Positions 1 through 8,449 of a DNA stretch of 64,000 bases are shown one piece after another; position 1 is the first letter of the stretch; the number at the start of each line of letters is the position of its first letter. The DNA lies in assembly GCF_014203545.1 (NCBI RefSeq), contig NZ_JACHJG010000020.1, forward strand, positions 1 to 64,000, written 5' to 3'. The position numbers and the translations under genes were made by a program. This DNA comes from Streptomyces netropsis. Its GTDB lineage: Bacteria; Actinomycetota; Actinomycetes; Streptomycetales; Streptomycetaceae. Below the pieces are notes generated by a model, which worked only from the letters and a program-made list of their open reading frames with translations, was not told the origin of the DNA and ran no database searches.

Positions 1-96
1 TACGACAACGAATTCGGATACTCCTGCCAAGTCATCCGCGTCGTCCAACACATCACCGGAATCGAATACCCCACCTACCCCACACCCACCACCTAG
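1..96 (+). CDS. gap: Glyceraldehyde-3-phosphate dehydrogenase, C-terminal end (partial)
   Basis: The window opens inside a gene. The first 31 codons read YDNEFGYSCQVIRVVQ and then a Pro/Thr-rich tail ending at TAG 94-96. The YDNE-x-GYS element is the conserved C-terminal helix of GAPDH, which converts glyceraldehyde-3-phosphate to 1,3-bisphosphoglycerate in glycolysis. The Phe in place of the usual Trp and the Cys-Gln-Val-Ile-Arg continuation fit, from memory, the longer (about 480 aa) second GAPDH type of Streptomyces. The start and the catalytic domain lie outside the window. A degenerate second copy of the same tail follows at about 160-258. Confidence 0.8.
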   Translation, partial: YDNEFGYSCQVIRVVQHITGIEYPTYPTPTT

Positions 97-172
97 ATCC
101 TGTCTCGTCGGCCAGCGTCGGGTCCAGATGAGAAGGCCGACGATGTGGAGTGCGGCCTGGTAGACGATAGCG
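97..172 (-). mobile_element. Transposase C-terminal scrap (IS5/IS4-like)
   Basis: Read on the minus strand from about 172, this stretch gives EIAIVYQAALHIVGLLIWTR followed by RWPTRQD. It resembles the terminal alpha-helix of IS5/IS4-type DDE transposases, which often end in a Tyr-x-Ala-x-Leu-x-Leu/Ile-x-x-Leu/Ile-x-Trp pattern. Only about 25 residues remain, and there are no terminal inverted repeats or catalytic residues. It sits exactly between two copies of a GAPDH tail, so it probably marks a recombination junction. The family assignment is by pattern only and is moderate at best. Confidence 0.4.
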
Positions 173-258
173 ATTTCGGCTACTCCTGCCCGGTCATCCG
201 CGTGGTCCAGCACGTCTCGGGCCTCGAGGACCCGGCCCACCCATCCCCGGTGGTCTGA
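158..258 (+). pseudogene. Second, degenerate copy of the GAPDH C-terminus
   Basis: Codons 163-258 read DDSDFGYSCPVIRVVQHV and on to a Pro-rich end at TGA 256-258. This matches the real GAPDH tail at 1-96 almost residue for residue (FGYSCxVIRVVQH, then a Pro-rich end), but the Trp-Tyr-Asp-Asn element is degraded and no upstream coding frame exists. The copy cannot make a protein by itself. It looks like the 3' end of a related gap gene left after an insertion or deletion that also left the transposase scrap at 97-172. Confidence 0.6.
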
Positions 259-406
259 CCTGGGTCTCGCTGTGCCGCGCACCGCCCACGCGACTGCCCC
301 GCCCTCGCTCCAGGGGGCGGGGCAGTTTCCGTCACCCCGCGTCGAGCCTCTACCTTGAACTCCGACGGGAACTACAAGTGGCGGCAAAGGCAGGTGAGTT
401 GGGTTA

Positions 407-1900
407 ATGGCGACAGATCCAGCGGATGCGGTGTCCGTCAGCGGGGTCGGGTTCGGGGACTACTACCGGGCGCATGCGGGGCCGCTCGTCGCCCTGTCGC
501 TGCTGCGGGGCGCGGACCTGGTGGAGGCGGCGCAACGCGCCCAGGACTCGATGACGGTGGCCCGGCGGTGGATGGACCTGCTGGTCGCGAACGTGGTCGG
601 GGCCACGAAGGACACCAGGACCCCCGTGGTCACCGCGCAGGCGCTGCGGTCCTGGACGTGCCGGATGACCGTCGGAGGCGGCTGCGGAGCGCTCCGCCCA
701 GCGCACGGGACGGTGCCCGCCCTCCTGGGGAAGGGCAGCACCGACGCCCTGGTGCAGGTCCGGACGGTGGTGGCGCTCGCCCCGCTGAGAGAGTTGAACG
801 AGCGCCAACTCAACGTCATTGCCTTTCGGTTGGCCGGCTGTGCGCCGGGAGCGATCGGGTACGAGCTGGGCCTGTCGATGCCGAAGGTGCACCGCACCCT
901 GCGCCACGTCGGCAAGCTACTCGAAGCGGAGACGGGGGTACGGCAGGCCAGAGGTGCCGAGGCGCCGGGGGAGGCCGAGGGGTCTGGGGCGGCCGAGGGG
1001 GCCGCGGAGGCAGACGTCAGGTTCACGGAGCTGCTGGGCGAGCTGGCCGCCGCGCTGGATCCCGTACTCGACCTGCGGGCCGGGCTGGACGAGGTGAGCG
1101 GCTCCATTGGTGCGGACGGGACCACCGCTCGCCGCGCGCCCGTACCGCCGCTGTGGAACCTCGGCCCCTCGCTCCCCGTGCCGCCCTTCGGCGCACCAGT
1201 GCTGCACTCGTTCGCCGAGCCCGCGCCATCCGGGGTACGGGCGTACGCGGCCGGCCTCGCCCGGTGCGACGCGCAGGGCCGCGAGGCTGCGCTCGGCGGG
1301 TTTCCCGTGGTCGAGCTGGCGGCCGTACGGCTCGGAGCGGTGCTCGCCCTTCAGGTGGAGCGATTCCGGCGGGAGGCCGAGAGGTCCGGGACACGGGCCA
1401 CCAGGGACGAGTTCCGGAGGGAGGACGCCCGGGCGTTCGCGGTCGCACTGGCACAGGACGCCGCGCTCGCAGCGCCGATGTTCGAGGCGGTGAAGGACCT
1501 CGACGTCCCGCGCCGCGTCGGCTTCCTGGCGGCGGGCCTCGCCCATGACGACCCCTGGACGAACGAGGTCTCTTACGACGGGATCGAAGCGTCCCTCGCC
1601 CTGGCCCAGTTCCGGCGCGCGGCGGTGCGGGCGGCGCTGCGCGCGTCGCACCGGCCCGGTGCGGACACCTCCCCTCAGTCCGGCGGCTCGCTCGCCGAGG
1701 CCCTCACGCAGTCCCTAAGCGACACCCACCGGATGATCCACCAGCTCGACGAACTGAACAGCGACCTCTCGCGTGCCGAGTCGACCCTGCCGGACGGCTA
1801 CTACGTCGACATGACCCGGGACTTCGACCTCCACCAGAGCTTCCACGCGGACCTGGCCCTCGGCATCGACGCCGTCCGGGAGGCCCTGTCGCAGCCCTAG
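407..1900 (+). CDS. Sigma-70-region-like protein with long C-terminal extension
   Basis: This 497-aa protein starts at ATG 407, preceded by an AGGTGAG ribosome site. Residues about 17-60 (FGDYYRAHAGPLVALSLLRG, then a helix ending in RRWMDLL) resemble sigma-70 region 2 of ECF factors. Residues about 125-170 (LNERQLNVIAFRLAGC, then GYELGLSMPKVHRTLRH) resemble the region 4 helix-turn-helix. The linker is unusually long, region 2 is imperfect, and about 320 residues of Ala/Arg/Glu-rich sequence follow with no recognised domain. It may be an ECF-type sigma factor with a regulatory C-terminal domain or a sigma-derived DNA-binding protein that no longer binds polymerase. No anti-sigma gene is adjacent. 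The coding frame is well supported; the function is inference. Confidence 0.6.
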   Translation: MATDPADAVSVSGVGFGDYYRAHAGPLVALSLLRGADLVEAAQRAQDSMTVARRWMDLLVANVVGATKDTRTPVVTAQALRSWTCRMTVGGGCGALRPAHGTVPALLGKGSTDALVQVRTVVALAPLRELNERQLNVIAFRLAGCAPGAIGYELGLSMPKVHRTLRHVGKLLEAETGVRQARGAEAPGEAEGSGAAEGAAEADVRFTELLGELAAALDPVLDLRAGLDEVSGSIGADGTTARRAPVPPLWNLGPSLPVPPFGAPVLHSFAEPAPSGVRAYAAGLARCDAQGREAALGGFPVVELAAVRLGAVLALQVERFRREAERSGTRATRDEFRREDARAFAVALAQDAALAAPMFEAVKDLDVPRRVGFLAAGLAHDDPWTNEVSYDGIEASLALAQFRRAAVRAALRASHRPGADTSPQSGGSLAEALTQSLSDTHRMIHQLDELNSDLSRAESTLPDGYYVDMTRDFDLHQSFHADLALGIDAVREALSQP

Positions 1901-2681
1901 GGACGATGTCTGCCGCGTGGGATGTGGCTTCCGTGGTCATGTGGATCATCATCACACCTCAAGCGTGATTGAGGTCAAGCGTGTGATCGCATGGCGATGT
2001 GACGGTGACCGGACACCGGCGCGGTTCTGGCACAAGCTGCCCGGAAAGTCTCGGCCCAAGAGAACGACCCGGATTCGAAGCAGTCACATGATCGGCCGGA
2101 CAAGTCCTAGTTGGCCAGTGAGCGCAAGAGATCACCAGCATGTGCTCAACTCAGCTCAACTCATGGGGCTACCTCCGGACGGGCAACCTTCACCCAGGCT
2201 TTCTGGCATGTTCGGACAAGGCCCACCAGACTGCCCGTCATCAGGTAGGAACCCAAGGAGCCCTCTGCTCCCTGCAATAGTGACGAACCGCTCGGCTTGA
2301 GCATGGGCGCCTCGACGGACCCTACGTCCTGAAGGGCGCCCCGGCCGCCGTCGGCCTGAGGGAACTGTCACCGGAGTGAGCCCAGAAAGGGCCATGGAAT
2401 GATCTCGAATTCCTGACCACCCGTCACCCTGCTCAACTCAACGTCGTCGGTGGTGTACCGACCTGCCGTCCGGAACAGTGACGCGGAAACCCCCGGCCCA
2501 TGGCCCTGGTCTGCGGTCTGCGGTCTGCGGTCTGCGGTCTGGGCAGCGGTGCCGCCCGACGGTGTGATTGGCTACGCCGTATGGGTCTCAGAGGAGCGTT
2601 CCCCTGCTGCACTCGGGTGCAGCAGAACTGTTCCAGCCGGGGTGCCGGACAGCGTCCCGCCGTCCGGCCGGGGGGTAGGTC
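1901..2681. other. 780-base intergenic region, no convincing gene
   Basis: No frame here has a plausible start or a recognisable product. A short stretch around 2290-2380 (+) reads LDGPYVLKGAPAAVGLRELS between two stops and could be a gene relic, but it is unassigned. Bases 2508-2542 hold five head-to-tail copies of the 7-mer GGTCTGC, the last with one change. The promoter of the esterase at 2682 must lie near the 3' end of this region. Confidence 0.6.
2508..2542. repeat. Tandem 7-bp repeat, five copies
   Basis: Five consecutive copies of GGTCTGC start at 2508, 2515, 2522, 2529 and 2536; the last ends in G instead of C. The array is non-coding, about 140 bases upstream of the esterase start. 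It is a simple slippage-type repeat whose copy number could vary between strains. Confidence 0.85.
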
Positions 2682-3782
2682 ATGAGCACCCGCCGCGCAC
2701 CGTCGGAGCACGGCCGTTTCCCCACACCGAAGGCAGTTCCCCCCTTCGACCCCGAACTGAGCGTCGCGGTGGCGGCCATGGGCAAAGAGCCGAGAGAGCC
2801 GCTCACCCCGGACAACCTCGAGGCCCGGCAGCAGCGGGATGCCGCGACCCGGCCCAGGCCGACGGCCGAAGACCTTCGCACCGACGGCCGTTTCGAGGTG
2901 ACGGAGCTCTGTGTACCGGGACCGCCGGACGGACCGGACGTCACACTCGTGAGCGCGCGGCCCGCCGGCCTCGCCGGCCCGCTGCCACTGCTGTACTACA
3001 TGCACGGTGGCGCGATGATCACAGGCAACGCCTGGTCCGTGCTTCCACGGATCCTTCGCGAGTGGGCCCTACCGCTGGAACTGGCTGTCATCTCAGTCGA
3101 GTACCGACTGGCACCGCAGGCCCAGTACCCCAGCCCCCTGGAAGACTGCTACGCCGGACTCGTCTGGGCAGCCGGGCACGCAGCAGAACTGCACATCGAC
3201 GCGGACCGCATCATCATCGGAGGCAAAAGCGCCGGCGGCGGGCTTGCCGCTGCTCTCGCCCTGCTGACCCGCGACCGCGGCGGCCCCCAGCCACTGGGAC
3301 AACTGCTGCTGTGCCCGATGCTCGATGACCGCAACAACACCTTCTCCAGCCATCAGATGACCGGCATCGACATGTGGGACCTCACCTCCAACGCTACCGC
3401 GTGGAAAGCACTGTTGGGAGACCGCTACGGTGCTGCGGACCTGCCACCCTACGCAGCCCCCTCCCGCGCCACGGACCTCACCCGACTCCCACCGGCCTAC
3501 ATCGAGGCCGGCTCGGCCGAGATGTTCCGTGATGAAGACACGGCCTACGCAAACGCGATCTGGCAGGCCGGTGGCCAAGCCGAACTACACATTTGGCCCG
3601 GCGCCTACCACGGCTTCGACAGCAGGGCACCACAGGCCGCCCTCAGCCAGGACGCGCGCAACGCCCGCACCCGCTGGCTCCAGCGCCTCCTCACGCAGTC
3701 CAGCACGAGGAACCAACCCGGCCTCGGCCTAGCCGCCGCACAAAGCGCCGGACAGAGCCCGGCAACCCGCCACCCCAAATGA
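2682..3782 (+). CDS. Alpha/beta hydrolase, hormone-sensitive-lipase (HSL) type esterase
   Basis: This 366-aa cytoplasmic esterase starts at ATG 2682 behind a GGGGGGTAGG ribosome site. The HSL oxyanion motif appears as YYMHGGAM near residue 106, the nucleophile elbow is GKSAGGG (usually GDSAGG) and the acid/histidine part of the triad is represented by FRDEDTAYA and AYHGFD near the C-terminus. The family hydrolyses short-chain acyl esters. It stands alone, with a long unexplained upstream region and IS debris downstream. The Asp-to-Lys change before the catalytic Ser is unusual but not in the triad. Substrate unknown. Confidence 0.85.
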   Translation: MSTRRAPSEHGRFPTPKAVPPFDPELSVAVAAMGKEPREPLTPDNLEARQQRDAATRPRPTAEDLRTDGRFEVTELCVPGPPDGPDVTLVSARPAGLAGPLPLLYYMHGGAMITGNAWSVLPRILREWALPLELAVISVEYRLAPQAQYPSPLEDCYAGLVWAAGHAAELHIDADRIIIGGKSAGGGLAAALALLTRDRGGPQPLGQLLLCPMLDDRNNTFSSHQMTGIDMWDLTSNATAWKALLGDRYGAADLPPYAAPSRATDLTRLPPAYIEAGSAEMFRDEDTAYANAIWQAGGQAELHIWPGAYHGFDSRAPQAALSQDARNARTRWLQRLLTQSSTRNQPGLGLAAAQSAGQSPATRHPK

Positions 3783-3856
3783 ACCCGATCCGTACCCCTT
3801 CATCGCGGCGGCCTGGCTGCGGCTCCGCAAGGCCTGCGTGATGTTGTGATCAGTCG

Positions 3857-4178
3857 GTGGCCTTCAGGAGGTCGTCGATCCAGATCATTGCGCAATTCAC
3901 CGCAGATGCCGTTCTTCTGCTGGCCGAGCGGCATCAGCTCGCACTGAACAACCCCCTGTCCGACTTTCCTCGACAACCCGCCCGCCTGGACCCAGGACGT
4001 CACGCCGGGGAACCTGATGCGTCACACCAGCGGCGTTCCCGACTACCAGGATCTGCTGGAGGCCAAGGGCATCGAGCTGACGGATCCGGCCGGCCAGCAG
4101 GAAGCGATCGCGGTCATCCTCACCTCACAGCCGGACAGTCGGCAGCGCACCGCATCATCGGCCAGATGGGACGGATGA
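3857..4178 (+). pseudogene. Serine hydrolase (class C beta-lactamase family) remnant
   Basis: Two frames together resemble part of a beta-lactamase-family serine hydrolase. From 3857 the sequence gives IIAQFTADAVLLLAERHQL, then after a shift near 3970 it gives DNPPAWTQDVTPGNLMRHTS, GVPDYQDLLEAKG and AIAVIL, ending at TGA 4176-4178. The normal Ser-x-x-Lys motif before QFTA is destroyed and the N- and C-terminal halves are missing, so it is inactive. The stop codon lies in the same frame as the transposase tail that follows, suggesting that the IS insertion or a later deletion removed the rest of the gene. Confidence 0.7.
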
Positions 4179-4397
4179 CTCGTCATCCCTCACCGCCGTG
4201 AGCGCGGCCAGACTGAACTCCCTGCCTGGAAGGAGGAGCACAATTGCTCCCACAAGCAGGTCCGGGCCCGTGTTGAGCACGTATTCATCCGCATGAAGAC
4301 CTGGAAGATCCTCCGGGACTGCCGGCTCAAAGGCGAGGGCGTCCACCAGCCCATGCTCGGTGTCGCCCATCTGCACAACCTCGCCCTGACCGGGTGA
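4179..4397 (+). mobile_element. IS5-family transposase C-terminal fragment
   Basis: Immediately after the stop of the hydrolase remnant, and in the same frame, the sequence reads LVIPHRRERGQTELPAWKEE, then RVEHVFIRMKTWKILRDCRL and ends ...LHNLALTG at TGA 4395-4397. The Arg-Val-Glu-His-x-Phe-x-Arg-Met-Lys-x-Trp segment with its Glu is the C-terminal end of the IS5/ISL2-type DDE transposase catalytic domain common in Streptomyces. Only the last 72 codons remain; no start, first Asp residues or terminal inverted repeats are visible. It is a dead insertion-sequence end. Confidence 0.8.
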
Positions 4398-4419
4398 TCG
4401 AAGTAGAGACAGTCGCAAG

Positions 4420-4758
4420 TCAGTCCATGACGGGGCCGGCTGCTGAGAACTTCTGACCCGAGGGCCTCTGGTGGCCACATTCCAGCAGATTGCCATCGGC
4501 ATCAACCACCGTGTAGCCGACAAGCAGTTTGGCAGCGTCTCCATCCTCGTAAAGCCACACTGTGATGCAATCTTTCGAGACGAAGGTCTCGAACCAGACA
4601 TCGATGTCCTCGGACTCCGGCCCCACGGTGAAAACCTCTCCAGGATTCAGCCAGTAGTCCTCCCCCAGCGGCTCGATGAAGAGACAGAGGTCGTTCCTGC
4701 CCTCGTTGCCGACAGGCATCCTGCTGCGTCCCATCAGTCCCCCCCCAACAATCGCCAC
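4420..4758 (-). CDS. Conserved hypothetical protein (112 aa)
   Basis: The minus-strand frame encodes a compact acidic protein with segments LCLFIEPLGEDYWLNPGEVF and VWLYEDGDAAKLLVGYTVVD. The pattern suggests a small beta-rich cytoplasmic fold, and no catalytic motif is evident. An internal Met at codon 9 (4734) follows a run of G residues that could serve as a ribosome site, so the protein may be 104 aa. It lies between IS debris and the hydrolase at 5237, on the same strand as the latter but more than 470 bases away. Function unknown; the clean frame and protein-like composition support a real gene. Confidence 0.6.
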   Translation of the reverse strand: MAIVGGGLMGRSRMPVGNEGRNDLCLFIEPLGEDYWLNPGEVFTVGPESEDIDVWFETFVSKDCITVWLYEDGDAAKLLVGYTVVDADGNLLECGHQRPSGQKFSAAGPVMD

Positions 4759-5236
4759 TCCACGGACGCGTACAGGCTAGCCGCAGCGTCCAGCAACGCC
4801 CTCTCCGCGCTGCTGCCCGCTTCGCGGGGCGCCTTTCGGGACAGCCCTCAGAACTTCGAATCGGTTCTTTGGCTCCAGGCGTGTCGCGCCTTTGACGCTC
4901 ATCACGCCGATCTCACCGCCTGCCGCTCGTCCGCGCGCACCAAGCGGCGCAGCTCCACACGGGCCGCCGGTGCCTCTCCTCGCCCAGTGGGCCGGGAGGG
5001 GTGCCCCCAGTTCCGGGCGGACAGCTGTAACAGCCGACTGCGCAACGCAGTGGTTGTTCGGGCGCGGTGTGGCGAGCGCTTGGCAGTGGTGTTCCAGGCG
5101 CGCTGGGTCTGCACCAGGCGCGAGGGGGGGAAGGATGGTGGCTCCATAAACCGCATGAGAGCTCGCGTTCGAATTCCGGGTCATTTCAAGCCCCCAGCAG
5201 GCGGCCTGCCTGTGACTGAGCTCCTCATCTGGCCAG
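4759..5236. other. Intergenic region, no gene recognised
   Basis: None of the open frames in these 478 bases gives a protein-like product. Around 5167-5177 the sequence GTTCGAATTCC resembles a tRNA T-loop, but no tRNA cloverleaf can be drawn around it. It could be a worn attachment-site relic; nothing else stands out. Confidence 0.5.
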
Positions 5237-6127
5237 TTAGCCGCCCTCGACGCGGTGGACGAGCATGGCGATATGGCCGACAAGCTCGGGCCACACATCC
5301 TGCGGAAGGTTGTGGCCCATCCCTTCCAGGATCACCAGTTCGGCACCCGGGACGGCGGCAGCCGTGGCCCGACCGCCACTGACATCGCACAAGATGTCGG
5401 AGGCGCCGTGCACCACCAATGTGGGCACTCGCAGGGACCGCAGCCGTTCAGTGCGGTCACCCGTCGCTACGACCGCGAGGCCCTGGCGCTGCATGCCGAG
5501 GGCGTCGTAGCCGCGGTCGAAGACCCGTCCGGCCCGCTCGGCCGCGGCGGCCGCGTCGAACGCGAAGCCCGGTGACGCAGCGAGGCCCAGGGCGCGCACC
5601 TGCCACTCGACGAACGCCTCCCGGTCCTGCGGCGGCCCTCCCAGCTCGGCGAACACCGAGAAATCGGCCTCGCCCACGCCTGGTTCACCGGTCGTGGACA
5701 TCATCGACGTCAGCGAGCGCACCCGGTCCGGATACTCGATCGCGACCATCTGGGCGATCATCCCGCCCATCGAGGAGCCGACAAGGTGCACGCCGGCCAA
5801 GCCGAGCGCGTCGAGCAGGCCGACGGTGTCGGCCGCCAGGTCGGAGAGCGAGTAGGACGCCGTTGAGAGGTCACCGGCCAGGGCGGCCGGGAAGTCCGGT
5901 ACGGGCGCGTCACGGAAGTGCGTCGACTGACCGCTGTCGCGGGTGTCGAACCGGATCACCTGCAGGCCGCAATCCACCAGCGCCTGGCAGAAGCCCTCCG
6001 GCCAATTGATCATCTGTGCGCCCGCCCCCATGATCAGAAGGACCGGCGGCGCATCCGGTGCACCAAATCGTTCGTAGGCGATCTCGATTCCGGACGGGCC
6101 GACATTCCGCGCTTTCGTTTCTGCCAT
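5237..6127 (-). CDS. Alpha/beta-hydrolase fold protein
   Basis: This 296-aa hydrolase is read from ATG 6127; an upstream in-frame Met at 6154 is less likely because it adds nine atypical residues. The sequence shows PPVLLIMGAGAQMINWPE (oxyanion strand), VIRFDTRDSGQST and the nucleophile elbow GSSMGGMIAQ. A late VHGASDILC gives the acid residue and GMGHNLPQDVW the catalytic His. The pattern fits the alpha/beta-hydrolase group that includes aclacinomycin methylesterase RdmC and its relatives, acting on small ester or C-C substrates. The gene is monocistronic and minus-strand, with the sulfotransferase upstream on the same strand about 100 bases away. Confidence 0.82.
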   Translation of the reverse strand: MAETKARNVGPSGIEIAYERFGAPDAPPVLLIMGAGAQMINWPEGFCQALVDCGLQVIRFDTRDSGQSTHFRDAPVPDFPAALAGDLSTASYSLSDLAADTVGLLDALGLAGVHLVGSSMGGMIAQMVAIEYPDRVRSLTSMMSTTGEPGVGEADFSVFAELGGPPQDREAFVEWQVRALGLAASPGFAFDAAAAAERAGRVFDRGYDALGMQRQGLAVVATGDRTERLRSLRVPTLVVHGASDILCDVSGGRATAAAVPGAELVILEGMGHNLPQDVWPELVGHIAMLVHRVEGG

Positions 6128-6229
6128 GGCAAAAACGGTAGCCCCCGAAGGCACACCGAAAATCGCACTGTGGGCTGACGTTTTCCCCTTGCCCTGGGAG
6201 GTACGGTAAAAGTGGCGAGGGTCTCTCGC

Positions 6230-7378
6230 CTACGGCCAACCGTGACGGTCATTGGGGCCAATGGAAGCGCGTACGCCAGGCCGACCACGTCTCGAGCCTC
6301 CCGAGTCGCCGGGAGCGGGAATGACACCAGCTGTCGTCATCTCGCTCTGACCCTCGCCGCCTGCCAGGGCGCGCGCGCCGGGAGCGCAACACTCCCGCAG
6401 CGCGGCGAGTTCAGCCGTCGGTAGCCGCGGGGAGGCGCCCCGGTGGCTGCCGTCGATGCGCGCACTCCCGGCTTCGAGCCATTGCGGGAGCGGCTCGACG
6501 CCGATGAAGTCGGCCAGTCGCGTCAGCTCTTTGCGGGGCTCGTCGAGGAGATCCTCGTAGGCGAGCGTGGTCCACATGGGTGCGGGCACCTCGCTGAGAT
6601 GATCCACACCCCGGGCGACAAGCTCCGACCACAGCGCCCCGAATCGGGGCAGCGGCAGGTCACGGTCCAGCACGAGCGCAGGGTCGAATCGATCGGCCAG
6701 CAGCTCCGACAGCTCGGGCGGCAGGGAACGGATCTGATCGTGGGTCAGTTCGCCGTGGCGCTCGGCACCGGTCCGCGCGAGGATTTCCCGCAGCAGGAGG
6801 ATCAGCCGGTAACCCGTGTGCCGGCTCATGGACAGGGCGCAGTCGGGCCCGTCCCTGAACAGGTGCACGAAACGCGCCTGCGGGAAGACCCGGCACAGGA
6901 GCGGCACCCGCTCCGTCGAATAGCCGGACCTCTCGACGACCACTCTGCGCCCGAATCGCACGCACAACAGATCGAACAAGGCCTCGTAGTGTTCCGCGGC
7001 AGTACGGTCCGGCCAGCGGCATACCTGCTTCCCGAGCTCGTCGAACAGCCCGTCCGGGTCGTCGGTGAGGTGCGGAAGCACCATCAGGGCCAGGGCGGGG
7101 ATGCCGGTGGTCTCCGTCGCGTACCGTCCGGGGCGACGGGTGTAGACGAACTCCGGCATCGGCACCCCGCTGCGGATCATGCGCTCGAACTCCGGATTGG
7201 GGTCGGCGAGCAGCCGCCAGAACTCCCCACCGCCGAGGGGGCCCTCGGGAAAGCCCCGGCTCTGCACCGACGACAGCAGCTCATTGAGGCTGAGCACATC
7301 CGGATGCGCATTGACGATGCCGGACAGTGCGGTCGACCCGCTGCGGCCTGTACCGACGACGAACGTCACAGTACGCAT
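6230..7378 (-). CDS. Sulfotransferase-family protein
   Basis: The 382-aa product from ATG 7378 begins MRTVTFVVGTGRSGSTALSG. The GTGRSGST loop is the 5'-phosphosulfate-binding motif of PAPS-dependent sulfotransferases, and FVHLFRDGPDCALSMSRH in the middle corresponds to the 3'-phosphate-binding strand and helix. Such enzymes move a sulfuryl group from PAPS to small molecules or glycans. A GGGGAATGG stretch before the ATG can act as ribosome site. The C-terminal tail of about 40 residues is Gly/Arg/Ser-rich and probably disordered. No PAPS-synthesis or glycan genes are adjacent, so the acceptor is unknown. Confidence 0.75.
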   Translation of the reverse strand: MRTVTFVVGTGRSGSTALSGIVNAHPDVLSLNELLSSVQSRGFPEGPLGGGEFWRLLADPNPEFERMIRSGVPMPEFVYTRRPGRYATETTGIPALALMVLPHLTDDPDGLFDELGKQVCRWPDRTAAEHYEALFDLLCVRFGRRVVVERSGYSTERVPLLCRVFPQARFVHLFRDGPDCALSMSRHTGYRLILLLREILARTGAERHGELTHDQIRSLPPELSELLADRFDPALVLDRDLPLPRFGALWSELVARGVDHLSEVPAPMWTTLAYEDLLDEPRKELTRLADFIGVEPLPQWLEAGSARIDGSHRGASPRLPTAELAALRECCAPGARALAGGEGQSEMTTAGVIPAPGDSGGSRRGRPGVRASIGPNDRHGWP

Positions 7379-7609
7379 GTGGCCATTCCCCTTCGACGAC
7401 CGACCGTGCCCATCGCGAACAGGCTTCCCCCGGCGCTGCCGCCCGACTCCTCTCCCGAGGTGAGGGGGCACCCCTGGTGCCCCCTCGGCGTGACTCCACC
7501 TGGAGAGGTGCGCCCGCTTGGGCCAGAGAGGAATCCAGGATCCGGTGCAGCGTTTCCCTGATTCCGTCGCGAGGCTGCTCCTGCCCGGACACCCTTGCGT
7601 GAGCGGCAG

Positions 7610-7939
7610 TCACGGGGGGAACTCTGTGAACCTCACGCTGTGGTACTCGGGCAGCGTGCCGTTGTCGCCGGGGTTGAAGAATCCGAAGATCCCGCCACTG
7701 CAGTTGCTCTGGAAGTAGACGTTGGCTACCCGGTTGGTTTGGTTGGAGATCCGGCCTCCGCCGTTTCCGAGGTTGAAGCACGTGTTGTCCGCGGGGTTGG
7801 TCAGGGAGCGTTCGAGGTCTCCGGGCTGCTCGTGGTAGAAGAAGGTGCCGGTGGCCGCCTGAGCGGTTCCTGTCGGCATGGCCAGAACCAGCAGGGCTGC
7901 AGCGGCGGGCGCATACGACGCGACGGTGCGGTATCGCAT
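7610..7939 (-). CDS. Small secreted protein (109 aa)
   Basis: Starting at ATG 7939 the protein has a Sec signal peptide (MRYRTVASYAPAAAALLVLA with AQA-A cleavage near residue 29). The mature domain of about 80 residues contains two Cys (DNTCFNLG and SNCSGGIFGF) likely to form a disulfide. Conserved-looking Gly/Asn turns and aromatic residues suggest a small beta-sheet extracellular protein; similar proteins of about 100 residues are common in Streptomyces and mostly uncharacterised. It stands between the sulfotransferase and the terpene operon on the same strand but is separated from both by long gaps. Confidence 0.75.
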   Translation of the reverse strand: MRYRTVASYAPAAAALLVLAMPTGTAQAATGTFFYHEQPGDLERSLTNPADNTCFNLGNGGGRISNQTNRVANVYFQSNCSGGIFGFFNPGDNGTLPEYHSVRFTEFPP

Positions 7940-8449
7940 GACATGACCTCCAGTGTGCGGTATGCCCAGCACAGCAGAAGTCGTCAACAATCGTTGCCAC
8001 TAAGTTCACAATTCCCCCGATAGGGTGAATGTGGACGTTCGGTCGCGACCGTGGCGCGCTGGGTTCTGACATCCGCCGGACACAACCCAGGGCCTTGCAG
8101 GGCTGCCTGGTGTCCCGGAGGGTGAACGCTGGCGCAAGCGCGTGGAGGAGCCGACGACCGCCACGGTGCTCGTAGACCGTCAGGGACAGAGCTTTCATCG
8201 CGGCCTGAGCGCGTTCGGCGTTCAGGCCCTGACCAGCGGCGGCCGAAGTACTGGAAGCCGTCGGCAGCCGCGTTCGACGCACTGGGCACCATGCCCCTGC
8301 GCCACCGGTAGGAGGAGAACAGCATCACCGGTTCAGCGGCGTGCGAGGCCGACGGTGAGCTCCGACTGCCCGCACCGTTTCGGCACCCCGTGCGCCGGAC
8401 CGCGCCGTTCGACCCCGACCTGGGTGCCTCACAGGTTTGAGCCACCGGT
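7940..8449. other. 510-base intergenic region
   Basis: This stretch separates the terpene-synthase stop from the secreted-protein start. Long frames exist on both strands, but their translations are Arg/Pro/Ser-rich and have no protein-like pattern. The AT-richer part around 7985-8030 (TTAGTGGCAACGATTG on the minus strand) is the likely promoter of the secreted protein. Confidence 0.5.

Noticed and set aside
355..1548. Alternative plus-strand frame over the sigma-like gene
   Set aside because: Arg/Gly-rich translation without pattern; the frame starting at 407 shows sigma-like helices and a ribosome site.
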